Below are positions 43,010 to 51,708 of a stretch of DNA of 64,000 bases, in pieces. The first letter of the stretch is position 1. Each line of letters starts with the position of its first letter. Both the position numbers and the translations under genes were made by a program. Below the pieces are notes generated by a model. That model was not told the origin of the DNA. It did not search any database and saw only the letters and a list, made by a program, of their open reading frames with translations. The DNA is from Oscillospiraceae bacterium (lineage in GTDB: Bacteria > Bacillota > Clostridia > Oscillospirales > Oscillospiraceae), in contig SVLZ01000001.1 of the NCBI GenBank assembly GCA_015067665.1, positions 1-64,000 of the forward strand. Reading direction: 5' to 3'.

Positions 43010-43187
43010 AGCCGCCCCACCTTTCGCACATTCTGCACAGCTTGCAGTCCTGTCCGTACAGCTCCATTCCACAGCAAATGCACCACCCAAAGGGCACCGC
43101 CGCCTGCAGATCCTCCCCTGCCCTGTAAGCTGTCATACGTACCGGTCTGCGTCTTTCTGTTCGTAAGTAAATAACATTTCCCCACAC
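42942..43187 (-). CDS. Small zinc-ribbon-like protein, GTG start
   Basis: 81 residues. The track ORF starts in the promoter; the better start is GTG 43187, seven bases after AGGAGG. The core CICCGMELYGQDCKLCRMCE contains four closely spaced Cys pairs like a zinc ribbon. Short, charged, no signal peptide. Function unknown; it may be a DNA- or RNA-binding regulator. First gene of the trio controlled by the GTACTT promoter. Confidence 0.6.
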   Translation of the reverse strand: MWGNVIYLRTERRRPVRMTAYRAGEDLQAAVPFGWCICCGMELYGQDCKLCRMCERWGGYEKEGDAEAVPRLHAGAGCEEL

Positions 43188-43207
43188 AGATACGCCTCCT
43201 TTAGTTT

Positions 43208-43318
43208 GTACTTTATCAAGTACTTTCTTTGTGTGTATCCGTATAATAGTACTTGTTCGTGTACTTGTCAATAGGCAATTCGCACTTTTGTTCGTTTTTG
43301 TGTACTTGCACAAGTACA
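43208..43318 (-). promoter_or_regulatory. Promoter with repeated GTACTT/AAGTAC operators
   Basis: Minus strand TTGACA (43266-43271), 17 bases, TATTAT (43243-43248). Operator-like half-sites: palindrome gtactttatcaagtac (43208-43223), gtacttg at 43249 and 43261 (direct, 12 bases apart, between -35 and -10), and palindrome tgtacttgcacaagtaca (43301-43318). Such an arrangement would allow cooperative repression of the trio. Confidence 0.75.
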
Positions 43319-43350
43319 CTCTTCATCCTTTGTGAAAACTGTACAAAACG

Positions 43351-43414
43351 CAAAAAGCCCCCTCCTGCTTTTGTACTGTCTGCACAAACCGGAGCAGCAC
43401 ATACGCAGGAGGGG
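43351..43414 (-). terminator. Terminator after rpe
   Basis: Stem cccctcctgc (43359-43368) / gcaggagggg (43405-43414) with a 36-base loop that can fold further, followed on the minus strand by GCTTTTTGCG. It lies 10 bases past the rpe stop. Confidence 0.75.
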
Positions 43415-43424
43415 TCTTATATCT

Positions 43425-44075
43425 TTACTTTTCGATAGCGGTAACAAAAGCAGGGCGGTCCTTCGATCCAAAGAAAGCCGAGCCGGCAACCAGTACATCC
43501 GCACCGTTTTCCTTACAGGTTTCCGCGGTGATAAGGTCTACACCGCCGTCTACCTCCAGATGGCAACCGGGATTCTTTTCGTCGATCATCTGACGCAGCT
43601 CCTTGAGCTTGGGCATCATATGGGCCATAAATTTCTGCCCGCCAAAGCCGGGCTCCACCGTCATCACCAGCACCATATCTACCTTTTCTATGTAAGGCGC
43701 TACCGCCTCCGCAGGGGTATTGGGTTTCACCACCACACCGGGCTTTACACCCAAGGCGCGGATCAAATCGATGGTCTTATGGATATTTTCCGGGGTATCT
43801 GCTTCCACGTGAATGGTCAGATAATCTGCGCCGGCCTTACAGAACTCCTCTGCATATTTGATCGGTGTATCGATCATCAGGTGGACATCCAGCGTAAGAT
43901 CGGTAATCTTCCGCATTGCCTTGACCCAACCATAGCCAAAGGTGATATTCGGCACGAAATGGCCGTCCATAATGTCCACGTGGAGCCACTTAGCGCCGTC
44001 ACACTTGGCGCGGTCCATATCCTCGTGGAAATGCATATAGTCGGCAGAAAGAATAGAAGGCGCTAGAATTGCCAT
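43425..44075 (-). CDS. rpe: Ribulose-phosphate 3-epimerase
   Basis: 216 residues from ATG 44075 (AGAGG upstream). Interconverts ribulose-5-phosphate and xylulose-5-phosphate in the pentose phosphate route. TIM-barrel signatures: LAPSILSADYMHF, HVDIMDGHFVPNITFG (metal His and Asp), DVHLMID, VMTVEPGFGGQKF and EVDGGVD. Own promoter (TTGATA-17-TATAAT, 44120-44148) and terminator; single-gene unit. Confidence 0.95.
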   Translation of the reverse strand: MAILAPSILSADYMHFHEDMDRAKCDGAKWLHVDIMDGHFVPNITFGYGWVKAMRKITDLTLDVHLMIDTPIKYAEEFCKAGADYLTIHVEADTPENIHKTIDLIRALGVKPGVVVKPNTPAEAVAPYIEKVDMVLVMTVEPGFGGQKFMAHMMPKLKELRQMIDEKNPGCHLEVDGGVDLITAETCKENGADVLVAGSAFFGSKDRPAFVTAIEK

Positions 44076-44119
44076 AAAAATACCTCTTTCCTCTCCATTT
44101 GGGAGCAATTTACCAAGTC

Positions 44120-44148
44120 ATTATAACACCTTACGTGTCAATTATCAA
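44120..44148 (-). promoter_or_regulatory. Sigma-A promoter of rpe
   Basis: Minus strand TTGATA (44143-44148), 17 bases, TATAAT (44120-44125); the -35 overlaps the 3' end of the DUF2284 gene. Confidence 0.75.
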
Positions 44149-44681
44149 TTAAAAAATAACAGCGAGTACCATGTGACGATATTGCCGCCGTACTGGAATT
44201 CCAGCCCTAAAGCATCCAGTGTCGTTGTCAGCACGATACCGTGACTCTCCACGCAAGGGTGCATCCGTTCCGGGGAACGGCAGGGCTGGCCATCCAGAAT
44301 CGCGCATCTGTCACAAGCAGCACAGGCCTCGCTGGACAGCACAAAGGGCTCTATTCCCTGCTGCCGCAGCAAATCCCGCACAGCATTTGTCACTTCTTCG
44401 TGGGGTCCCCTGGTTTCTAAGCAGGCATTGATATCCGCCACATCGTCTACTTCCGTAATGGTACCGATCAGCAGGCAATTTTCATAGCCCTTGCATTTTT
44501 TCTCACATTCGGACACCTCGCCCACACCGGGCGGACAGGCCCAGCTTTTTCCATACATCGGGCACTCGTGCCGGCATATGTAGCGGATGCGCTGGGAAAA
44601 ATCCAAGCTTTGCGGGTCGATATAGAAATAAGCATACAGTGGCAGTGCGCTAAGCTGTTGCTCAAAAAGCAATTTATCCAT
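44145..44681 (-). CDS. DUF2284 cysteine-rich putative metal-binding protein
   Basis: 178 residues from ATG 44681 (GGAGG ten bases upstream). Matches the DUF2284 pattern: RHECPMYGKSWACPPGVG near residue 40, CEKKCKGYENCLLIG, and CAACDRCAILDGQPCRSPERMHPCVES with many Cys that resemble iron-sulfur or metal sites. Biochemical function not known. It overlaps the phosphatase gene upstream by 8 bases and is co-transcribed with it. Confidence 0.8.
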   Translation of the reverse strand: MDKLLFEQQLSALPLYAYFYIDPQSLDFSQRIRYICRHECPMYGKSWACPPGVGEVSECEKKCKGYENCLLIGTITEVDDVADINACLETRGPHEEVTNAVRDLLRQQGIEPFVLSSEACAACDRCAILDGQPCRSPERMHPCVESHGIVLTTTLDALGLEFQYGGNIVTWYSLLFFN

Positions 44682-45105
44682 TTTTAAGTTCCTCCAGTAT
44701 CCGCGCGCAGCCTTCCGCAATGTCCACATAAGTCTGCCCAAAATCACCGTAGGGCCAAGGATCACTTACATTCCGATCCGGCAAAAAGGGGGCATAGTTC
44801 GTCACCTCGGGGTAATCCCGGCGGATCCGCCGACCGTTGCTATCATCCATATAATAAATGCGGTCAAAGCGGTCGAAATCCGTCCGAGTAATCTGCCGTG
44901 CACGGTGTCCGTCGCAGGAAATGCCGTGCTTTTGCAGCTCCTTCCGGGCAAGAGGGTACACGGGATTGCCCCACTCTTCATCGCTGACACCGGCAGAGTC
45001 GATTTCCACCGAAACACCCGCCTTTTGGGCCATATCCCGCATCACATACTCCGCCATCGCGCTCCTGCAAATATTCCCCCAACATACAAATAGTATCTTC
45101 TCCAT
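44674..45105 (-). CDS. Low-molecular-weight protein-tyrosine phosphatase
   Basis: 143 residues from ATG 45105 (GAGGG upstream). The N-terminal P-loop reads LFVCWGNICRSAMAE (C-x5-R signature with the catalytic Cys) and the acid loop DPWPYGD supplies the general acid. Likely dephosphorylates BY-kinase substrates; the kinase is encoded 4 kb away on the same strand but in a separate unit. Promoter TTGCAA-17-TATAAT at 45177-45205. Confidence 0.92.
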   Translation of the reverse strand: MEKILFVCWGNICRSAMAEYVMRDMAQKAGVSVEIDSAGVSDEEWGNPVYPLARKELQKHGISCDGHRARQITRTDFDRFDRIYYMDDSNGRRIRRDYPEVTNYAPFLPDRNVSDPWPYGDFGQTYVDIAEGCARILEELKNG

Positions 45106-45129
45106 ACATACCCTCACTTTTCCAATATC

Positions 45130-45297
45130 ATTGCGAGGGCACATCGTGCCCGTGGCAATCTCCTGTGTGCGCGTACATTATAGCACCCATTGCGTATAAT
45201 TGCAACGCACAAAGACCCCCTTTGTGTAAAGTAGCCTCAGACCGTAGAAAAGCCCCGCCTTGCTTGACGCAAAACAGGGTTTTTTCTACAGTCTGAG
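45130..45297. repeat. Cluster of hairpin-forming intergenic repeats
   Basis: The 306-base gap between guaA and the phosphatase gene holds no gene. It contains attgcgagggcac / gtgcccgtggcaat (45130-45159), cacaaa / tttgtg (45208-45226) and a long imperfect hairpin (45236-45297, ctcagac and gtctgag ends). The first and third look like widespread interspersed repeats of gut Clostridia, recognised from memory. The phosphatase promoter lies between them. A weak gtgatcc/ggatcac inverted repeat after the guaA stop may end that transcript. Confidence 0.5.
45177..45205 (-). promoter_or_regulatory. Sigma-A promoter of the phosphatase/DUF2284 pair
   Basis: Minus strand TTGCAA (45200-45205), 17 bases, TATAAT (45177-45182). 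Confidence 0.75.
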
Positions 45298-45411
45298 ATC
45301 TCGGTCATCGTTTCCGATGACACAGAGGCTGCATATTTACTATATTGTTTGCTTTTTTCAGTGATCCATCCCGTTGCGAAAGGATAAATCAAATTTGCTG
45401 AAACAGTGGGA

Positions 45412-46413
45412 TCACTCCCACTCGATGGTGCCGGTGGGCTTAGGGGTCAGGTCGTAGAGAACGCGGTTGATGCCGGGGACCTCGGTGGTGATGCGCTGGG
45501 TGATCTTATGCAGAAGCGCATAAGGAATTTCTTCGATGGTCGCCGTCATTGCATCCACAGTATTCACTGCCCGGATGATAGCAGGCCAGCCCTCGTAACG
45601 GGCGCCGTCTTTCACGCCGACGCTCTTCATATCCGGCACAGAAATAAAGTATTGCCAAACAGACTGCGCAAGTCCGCAGTTATCAAACTCCTCCCGCAAA
45701 ATAGCATCTGCCTCCCGCAGGGCGTGGAGACGGTCGCGGGTGATGGCGCCCAAGCAGCGGACACCCAGACCGGGACCGGGGAAGGGTTGGCGGTAGACCA
45801 TACCGTGAGGCAGACCAAGGGCTTCGCCCACAACACGGACTTCATCCTTATAAAGGAATTTGAGAGGCTCTACCAGCGCCATCTTCATATCCTCAGGCAG
45901 GCCGCCCACATTGTGATGGGATTTTACCGGCTTGCCGCTTTCCTTGGCTTTGATGGACTCCAGAATGTCGGGGTAGATCGTGCCCTGCGCCAAAAATTCG
46001 ATGCCGCTAAGCTTAGCTGCTTCTTCGTCAAAGACTTTAATAAATTCACCGCCGATGATCTTGCGCTTTTTTTCCGGGTCAGAAACACCGGCAAGGAGAT
46101 CAAGGAAACGGTCAGTTGCATCCACATAGATCAGATTGGCATCCAGACCTTCCCGGAACACACGGATCACATCCTCGCTCTCGCCTTTGCGCATAAGACC
46201 GTGGTTTACGTGGACACAGACAAGCTGCTTGCCGATGGCTTTGATCAGCAGTGCAGCAACCACAGAGGAGTCTACACCGCCGGACAGCGCCAGCAAAACC
46301 TTTCGGCTGCCGACTTGCGCGCGAATTTGGGTGATTTGCTCATCAATAAAAGCTTGTGCCAAAGCAGGGGTAGTGATACGCAGCATTGTTTCAGGACGGG
46401 TCATCTGATTCAT
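45412..46413 (-). CDS. guaA: GMP synthase, ATP-pyrophosphatase domain only
   Basis: 333 residues from ATG 46413 (GGAGGT upstream). Amination of XMP to GMP. The P-loop LLALSGGVDSSVVAAL, AQGTIYPDILES, KSHHNVGGLP, RQPFPGPGLGVR and a C-terminal VLYDLTPKPTGTIEWE show a complete synthetase and dimerisation domain. The N-terminal glutamine amidotransferase domain (about 190 residues in most bacteria) is absent: only about 20 residues precede the ATPase domain and upstream DNA is promoter. Either a separate glutaminase subunit exists elsewhere (as in archaea) or free ammonia is used. Divergent from the purine operon. Confidence 0.92.
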   Translation of the reverse strand: MNQMTRPETMLRITTPALAQAFIDEQITQIRAQVGSRKVLLALSGGVDSSVVAALLIKAIGKQLVCVHVNHGLMRKGESEDVIRVFREGLDANLIYVDATDRFLDLLAGVSDPEKKRKIIGGEFIKVFDEEAAKLSGIEFLAQGTIYPDILESIKAKESGKPVKSHHNVGGLPEDMKMALVEPLKFLYKDEVRVVGEALGLPHGMVYRQPFPGPGLGVRCLGAITRDRLHALREADAILREEFDNCGLAQSVWQYFISVPDMKSVGVKDGARYEGWPAIIRAVNTVDAMTATIEEIPYALLHKITQRITTEVPGINRVLYDLTPKPTGTIEWE

Positions 46414-46685
46414 AACGGACCTCCAAGTTCTCGTTTTGGTTAGCATTTCCATTATATTACATACTTTGCAGATTGTAAAATATCTTTTTGCACAATTTTT
46501 TTGTTTTTTTATAGAAAATTTTCGACATCCCGCAGATGGAAAAACACGAATTTTCTCTTGCGTTCGGATAGGAAATGTTTTATTATAGTAATGAAATGAA
46601 AAAGACGGACATCACAGCGGAGCACGATAGCCTTTCAAAGACCAATATGTGCTCTGCCTATTTTTTAATCTGAGGAGGATGCACT
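46414..46685. promoter_or_regulatory. Divergent promoter region guaA / pur operon
   Basis: guaA: TTTACA (46474-46479), 17, TATAAT (46451-46456) on the minus strand. pur operon: TTGCGT (46558-46563), 17, TATTAT (46581-46586) on the plus strand. Oppositely oriented CGAA-containing boxes (acacgaatttt and gcgttcggata, around 46544-46572) vaguely resemble PurR boxes and one overlaps the pur -35. No purine riboswitch core was recognised. Confidence 0.65.
46617..46665 (+). terminator. Possible attenuator hairpin in the purE leader
   Basis: Arms gcggagcac (46617-46625) and gtgctctgc (46649-46657), one mismatch, with a 23-base loop and followed by tattttttaa. It sits about 70 bases after the -10 and 20 bases before the purE ribosome site, the place for a leader terminator. 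Confidence 0.55.
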
Positions 46686-47180
46686 GTGAAAAAAGTCGGA
46701 ATTGTTATGGGCAGCGACAGCGATCTGCCGATCCTGCGCAAAACTATGGACACGCTGACCGAGTTGGGCGTACCCTACGAATGTCATATTTACTCTGCCC
46801 ATCGCACCCCTGAGGAAGCAGGGGCTTTTGCCCGCGACGCAAGAAAGAACGGCATCGGCGTTATCATTGCCGCGGCCGGTATGGCTGCGCACTTGGCCGG
46901 TGCTATGGCTGCGAACACCACGCTGCCTGTGATCGGCATTCCCTGCAAATCCACGTATTTAGACGGCATTGACGCACTCCTGTCAACGGTACAGATGCCC
47001 AGCGGCATCCCAGTTGCTACCGTTGCCATTAACGGAGGTGTCAATGCCGCTTTGCTTTCTGCTCAGATTTTGGCAGTGAGCGATGAAGCCCTTGCGCAGC
47101 GTTTGATGGACAAGCGGCGCAACGATGCCCGGAAGGTTTTGGAAAAAGACGCTGCCCTGCAGGCAGAGCTCAATAAATAA
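46686..47180 (+). CDS. purE: 5-(Carboxyamino)imidazole ribonucleotide mutase
   Basis: 164 residues, GTG start with GAGGAGG upstream. Purine step from N5-CAIR (or AIR plus CO2) to [26 protein letters not shown] and [18 protein letters not shown] are the substrate-binding blocks. No purK is present in the operon, so PurK is either elsewhere or this PurE uses CO2 directly; the sequence NGGVNAALL differs from the usual KAGAxNAALL. First gene of the operon. Confidence 0.95.
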   Translation: MKKVGIVMGSDSDLPILRKTMDTLTELGVPYECHIYSAHRTPEEAGAFARDARKNGIGVIIAAAGMAAHLAGAMAANTTLPVIGIPCKSTYLDGIDALLSTVQMPSGIPVATVAINGGVNAALLSAQILAVSDEALAQRLMDKRRNDARKVLEKDAALQAELNK

Positions 47181-47199
47181 AAAGAAAGAGGTCAAAACT

Positions 47200-47889
47200 A
47201 TGGAAAATCTGAAACTGCTCTACACCGGAAAAACAAAGAATGTATACGCCCTCCCCAACGGCAACTGCCTGCTGAAGTTTAAGGACGACTGCACCGGCAA
47301 GGACGGTGTGTTTGATCCCGGCGAGAATGCTGTGGGACTGACCATCGAGGGTGTGGGCGATGTAAACCTGAGAATGAGCATCTATTTCTTTGAAAAGATC
47401 AATGCTGCAGGCATCCGCACCCACTATGTTTCTGCAGATTTGACAAACACCACTATGGAGGTCCTGCCCGCCAAGGTCTTCGGTAAGGGTCTGGAGGTCA
47501 TCTGCCGTTATAAGGCCGTCGGCTCTTTCTACCGCCGTTACTCCGATTACTGCACCGAGGGTCAGGATCTGCCCGCTTATGTGGAAACTACCTTCAAAAA
47601 TGATGAGAAAGGCGATCCGCTGGTCACCAAGGACGGCCTTGTGGATCTGGGCGTTATGACCGGACAGCAGTACGATGATCTGAAGGCAATGACGCAGGCC
47701 ATCACCAAGATCGTTGCAGACGACCTGAAGGAAAAGGGTCTTGATATGTATGATATTAAGTTTGAGTTCGGTTACGATGCAGACGGAAATGTGATGCTCA
47801 TTGACGAGATCGCATCCGGCAATATGCGGGTCTATAAGGATGGCAAGTATGTGGATCCTATGACCCTGAACAAGCTGTTTTTTGCATAA
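47200..47889 (+). CDS. purC: SAICAR synthetase
   Basis: 229 residues from ATG 47200 (AGAGG upstream); the track ORF begins inside purE. Joins aspartate to CAIR using [29 protein letters not shown] and [27 protein letters not shown] are characteristic. The chain is close to the usual 235 residues. It follows purE by 19 bases. Confidence 0.95.
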   Translation: MENLKLLYTGKTKNVYALPNGNCLLKFKDDCTGKDGVFDPGENAVGLTIEGVGDVNLRMSIYFFEKINAAGIRTHYVSADLTNTTMEVLPAKVFGKGLEVICRYKAVGSFYRRYSDYCTEGQDLPAYVETTFKNDEKGDPLVTKDGLVDLGVMTGQQYDDLKAMTQAITKIVADDLKEKGLDMYDIKFEFGYDADGNVMLIDEIASGNMRVYKDGKYVDPMTLNKLFFA

Positions 47890-47901
47890 AAGGAGCAGAT
47901 A

Positions 47902-49326
47902 ATGGGCGGTTTTTTTGGAATCACATCCCGGGAGGATTGTATGATGGATGTGTTCTTTGGTGTGGACTACCACTCCCACCTGGGAACACGGCGGGGCGGT
48001 ATGGCTGCATACGACAGAGAGATCGGTCTGCAGCGAAAGATCCATAATATTGAAAATGCGCCATTCCGCACAAAGTTTGAGCATATTTTCAGCGAGATGG
48101 AAGGCACTTCAGTGATCGGCTGTATTTCCGACAGCGATCCCCAGCCGATGCTGATCCGTTCCAATTTAGGCACATACGCCATTTGTACGGTGGGCATCAT
48201 CAACAATGCCGACGCGCTGATCGACCGTTATCTTTCTTTTAGCGGCGGCCACTTTGACGCGATGACCGGCGGCCGGGTAAATACCACGGAGCTGGTGGCG
48301 GCGCTGATCGATCAGAAGAGCAGCTTTTCCGACGGCATCCGGTTTGCCCAGAATTCTATCGAGGGAACGGCCAATATTCTGATATTAAAAGAGAACGGCA
48401 ATATCATTGCAGCCCGTGATAAGCTGGGTCGTATCCCGGTACAGATCGGTAAAAATGAGAATGGCTATTGCGCCTCCCTTGAGGAATTTGCCTTTACCAA
48501 GCTGGGTTATGAGAAGGTTTGCGAGTTAGGTCCCGGTGAGATCGTGGAATTGACGCCCGAGAGTATGACGCGGCTGGTTGCTCCCGGTAAGGATATGCGT
48601 ATCTGCGCCTTCCTTTGGAGCTACTACGGCTATCCCACCTCCACTTATGAGGGAATCAATGTGGAAGCTATGCGTTATCGTAACGGTGCCGCCATTGCCG
48701 AGCGGGATATGGAGCAGGGCCGCAGTATGGACATCGACTATGTGGGTGGTGTGCCGGACTCCGGAACGCCCCACGCCATCGGCTATGCTAACCGCACCGG
48801 CAGACCCTTTGCCCGGGCGTTTATTAAGTATACACCCACCTGGGCGAGAAGCTTTACCCCCGCCCGGCAGAGCGATCGGAAAAAGATTGCCAAAATGAAG
48901 CAGATCCCCGTCCACGACTTGATCAAGGACAAAAACCTCCTGTTTGTGGATGATTCTATCGTCCGGGGCACACAGCTTCGGGAGACGGTGGAATTCCTCT
49001 ATGAAAACGGTGCGAAGTCTGTGCATATGCGCTCTGCCTGCCCGCCTATTATGTACGGCTGTAAATACCTGAATTTCTCCCGCTCTACCAGTGATCTGGA
49101 TCTCATTACCCGCCGGGTAATTTTGGAGCTGGAGGGCGAGGAAGGTATGAAGCATTTGGAGGAATATGCCGATGGCAAGACGGAGCGCGGTAAGGCAATG
49201 CGCCAGGCCATCTGTGATAAGTTTAATTTCGCCTCTTTGGGCTTCCAGTCTTTAGAAGGTGTGGTAAATGCCATCGGGTTGGAGCCCTGCAAGCTTTGCA
49301 CCTATTGCTGGACAGGTAAGGAGTAA
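47902..49326 (+). CDS. purF: Amidophosphoribosyltransferase-like protein lacking the nucleophilic Cys
   Basis: 474 residues, ATG 47902 preceded by AAGGAG. PurF architecture: N-terminal Ntn glutaminase domain (1-230) and phosphoribosyltransferase domain with the PRPP loop [14 protein letters not shown] near 350 and a C-terminal [10 protein letters not shown] that looks like an iron-sulfur cluster ligand set. The N-terminus reads [12 protein letters not shown] where active PurF has Cys-Gly-(I/V)-x-G: the catalytic Cys is Gly. The rest of the domain ([24 protein letters not shown]) is retained. It may use ammonia, or have a different role while another PurF is encoded elsewhere. Its operon place is that of purF. 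Confidence 0.85.
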   Translation: MGGFFGITSREDCMMDVFFGVDYHSHLGTRRGGMAAYDREIGLQRKIHNIENAPFRTKFEHIFSEMEGTSVIGCISDSDPQPMLIRSNLGTYAICTVGIINNADALIDRYLSFSGGHFDAMTGGRVNTTELVAALIDQKSSFSDGIRFAQNSIEGTANILILKENGNIIAARDKLGRIPVQIGKNENGYCASLEEFAFTKLGYEKVCELGPGEIVELTPESMTRLVAPGKDMRICAFLWSYYGYPTSTYEGINVEAMRYRNGAAIAERDMEQGRSMDIDYVGGVPDSGTPHAIGYANRTGRPFARAFIKYTPTWARSFTPARQSDRKKIAKMKQIPVHDLIKDKNLLFVDDSIVRGTQLRETVEFLYENGAKSVHMRSACPPIMYGCKYLNFSRSTSDLDLITRRVILELEGEEGMKHLEEYADGKTERGKAMRQAICDKFNFASLGFQSLEGVVNAIGLEPCKLCTYCWTGKE

Positions 49327-49337
49327 AGGAGATAACT

Positions 49338-50390
49338 ATGGAACATAACAACTCTTATTCTGCAAGCTATGCTGCTGCCGGTGTAGACATTACTGCCGGC
49401 TACAAGGCTGTGGAATTGATGAAAAAGCACATTGCCCGCACCCGCAATGCTGGGTGCCTCGACGATGTGGGCGGCTTTGGCGGATGCTTTAGTCTGCCCA
49501 TTGCCGGTATGGAAGAGCCGGTGTTGGTCTCCGGCACCGACGGCTGCGGCACAAAGGTGAAGCTTGCCATTCTGATGGACAAGCACGATACCATCGGTAT
49601 CGATGCGGTGGCAATGTGCGTCAATGATATTATCTGCTGTGGCGCAAAGCCTCTGTTTTTCCTGGACTATATCGCCTGCGGTAAGAATTATCCCGAAAAG
49701 ATCGCCGAGATCGTATCCGGTGTTGCCGAGGGCTGTGTCCAGTCCGGCGCGGCGCTGATCGGCGGTGAGACTGCAGAGCATCCCGGTATGATGCCTGCAG
49801 AGGATTACGATCTGGCGGGCTTTGCCGTTGGCATCGTGGATAAGAAAAAAATTTTGGATAATACCCGGATGGCGGAAGGAGATGTGGTCATCGCACTGCC
49901 CTCCACCGGTATTCACAGCAACGGTTTTTCTCTGTGTCGCAAGGTATTTAATATTGATAATAACGATCCCCAGCTTTATCTCCCCCGGGAGGAGCTGGGC
50001 GGCAAGACCATTGCGGAAAGTCTGCTGATACCTACGAAAATTTATGTCAAGGCTGTTTTGGCACTGCTGGAGCAGGTGGATGTCAAGGGCATCAGCCATA
50101 TCACCGGCGGTGGCTTCTATGAGAACATTCCCCGTGCCATTCCCGACGGTCTGTGCGCGGTGATCGACAAGAGCGCCATTCGCGTTTTGCCCATTTTCGA
50201 TCTGATCGCTTCCTTCGGCAATATCCCTGAGCGGGATATGTACAACACCTACAACATGGGCGTGGGTATGAGCATCGTTGTTCCGGCTGCACAGGCGGAA
50301 AAGGCGCTGTGTGTACTGAAGGAAAACGGCGAGGATGCTTACATCATCGGACACATCGAAAAGGGCGAAGAAAAGGTGGTACTGCGATGA
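49338..50390 (+). CDS. purM: AIR synthetase
   Basis: 350 residues; AAAGGAG before the ATG. Closes the imidazole ring (FGAM to AIR). Visible features: [48 protein letters not shown] and [15 protein letters not shown] (Gly-rich phosphate loops). The gene follows purF by 11 bases and its stop overlaps the purN start (ATGA). Confidence 0.95.
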   Translation: MEHNNSYSASYAAAGVDITAGYKAVELMKKHIARTRNAGCLDDVGGFGGCFSLPIAGMEEPVLVSGTDGCGTKVKLAILMDKHDTIGIDAVAMCVNDIICCGAKPLFFLDYIACGKNYPEKIAEIVSGVAEGCVQSGAALIGGETAEHPGMMPAEDYDLAGFAVGIVDKKKILDNTRMAEGDVVIALPSTGIHSNGFSLCRKVFNIDNNDPQLYLPREELGGKTIAESLLIPTKIYVKAVLALLEQVDVKGISHITGGGFYENIPRAIPDGLCAVIDKSAIRVLPIFDLIASFGNIPERDMYNTYNMGVGMSIVVPAAQAEKALCVLKENGEDAYIIGHIEKGEEKVVLR

Positions 50391-50998
50391 AGCGTATTGC
50401 GGTACTGGTTTCCGGTGGTGGCACCAATCTGCAGGCGCTGATCGATGCCCAAGGCGATGTGCTTCATAGCGGTAAAATTGCTTTGGTGATCTCCAATGTG
50501 GAAGGCGCTTATGCGCTCCAGCGGGCGAAAAATGCGGATATTCCCACGGAAACAGTCATTAAGAAGGTCTGCGGTTCGCAGATTGCCTTTGAAGATCGGC
50601 TGCTCTCTCTGCTGGAGCAGTACGAGATCGATGTGATCGTGCTGGCTGGCTTTATGACGATACTCACAGAGCATTTTACCGGGCGATATCCGGGCCGTAT
50701 TTTGAATGTGCATCCCAGCCTGATCCCCAGCTTTTGCGGAGAAGGCTTTTACGGCTTGCGTGTGCACGAGGCGGCGCTGTCGTATGGCGTGAAAGTCACC
50801 GGCGCAACGGTGCATTTTGTCAATGAAGTCTGCGACGGCGGTCAGATCATCGCCCAAAAAGCGGTGCCGGTTTTGGAAGGGGATACCCCTGAAACGCTGC
50901 AACGCAGAGTTATGGAGCAGGCGGAATGGATACTGCTCCCCCAAGCGGTAGAAACCGTTTGCAACGGCTTAGGAGGAAACGAATATGAATGTATATGA
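50387..50998 (+). CDS. purN: Phosphoribosylglycinamide formyltransferase
   Basis: 203 residues from ATG 50387 inside the purM stop; the track ORF begins 26 residues too early. Transfers a formyl group from 10-formyl-THF to [30 protein letters not shown] (catalytic Asn and His) and [19 protein letters not shown] (catalytic Asp) are all present. Confidence 0.95.
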   Translation: MKRIAVLVSGGGTNLQALIDAQGDVLHSGKIALVISNVEGAYALQRAKNADIPTETVIKKVCGSQIAFEDRLLSLLEQYEIDVIVLAGFMTILTEHFTGRYPGRILNVHPSLIPSFCGEGFYGLRVHEAALSYGVKVTGATVHFVNEVCDGGQIIAQKAVPVLEGDTPETLQRRVMEQAEWILLPQAVETVCNGLGGNEYECI

Positions 50999-51698
50999 AA
51001 TTGGAAATCTTGCCGAAATGCTGGCAAATAATACATATCCCGGTCGCGGTATCGTGCTGGGTGTGACCCCGGATGGAACAAAATCTGTTGCTGCCTATTT
51101 CATTATGGGTCGCAGTGTCAATTCCCGAAACCGCGTATTTGTGCAGGAGCCGGACGGCATCCGCACGGAAGCCTATGACCCTGCGCTTATGAAAGACCCT
51201 CATCTGATTATCTATCACCCCGTCCGTCAAATCGGGCAGGGACTGATCGTCACCAACGGTGACCAAACCGATACCGTTTGGGAGTTCTTAGCCAAGGGCG
51301 AGAGCTGGGAGGCGGCGCTGCGCACCCGCCAGTTTGAGGATGATGGCCCCAACTGGACGCCCCGCATTTCCGGCCTGCAAGCCGGGGACGGCAGCTACAA
51401 AATGTCCATTCTGAAAGCTGCCGACGCAGAAGGTTCTGCCTGCGCCCGCTTCTTCTGGGAATACCCCGCCATTTCCGGCTTGGGTCATTTCCTCCATACC
51501 TATGTCTGTGACGGAAACCCCGTGATCCCCACCTTCCAAGGTGAGCCGGAGCGTGTTTCTATCCCCAATGACATCGAGGTGTTTACCAAGGCGCTGTGGG
51601 AAAATTTGAATGAGAACAACAAGATTTCTCTTTTTGTCCGTTATACCGATTTGAAGACCGGTGCTTACGAGCAGCAGATCATCAACAAGCACAAATAA
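50985..51698 (+). CDS. purO: IMP cyclohydrolase, archaeal PurO type
   Basis: 237 residues; TAGGAGG upstream, 14 bases overlapping purN. The sequence YPGRGIVLG, YFIMGRSVNSRNRVF and YEQQIINKHK matches the IMP cyclohydrolase family first known from methanogens (PurO). It replaces the cyclohydrolase half of bifunctional PurH in the final step, FAICAR to IMP. The neighbouring gene supplies the formyltransferase. Also seen in some Clostridia and Bacteroides, from memory. Confidence 0.88.
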   Translation: MNVYEIGNLAEMLANNTYPGRGIVLGVTPDGTKSVAAYFIMGRSVNSRNRVFVQEPDGIRTEAYDPALMKDPHLIIYHPVRQIGQGLIVTNGDQTDTVWEFLAKGESWEAALRTRQFEDDGPNWTPRISGLQAGDGSYKMSILKAADAEGSACARFFWEYPAISGLGHFLHTYVCDGNPVIPTFQGEPERVSIPNDIEVFTKALWENLNENNKISLFVRYTDLKTGAYEQQIINKHK

Positions 51699-51708
51699 GG
51701 AGAATAAA

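Noticed and set aside
46587-46685. Guanine/PRPP riboswitch before purE
   Set aside because: No conserved core of either class could be found; only a simple hairpin with a U-run is visible.
47170-48084. 304-residue minus-strand ORF
   Set aside because: Antisense to purC and the start of purF, both well supported.
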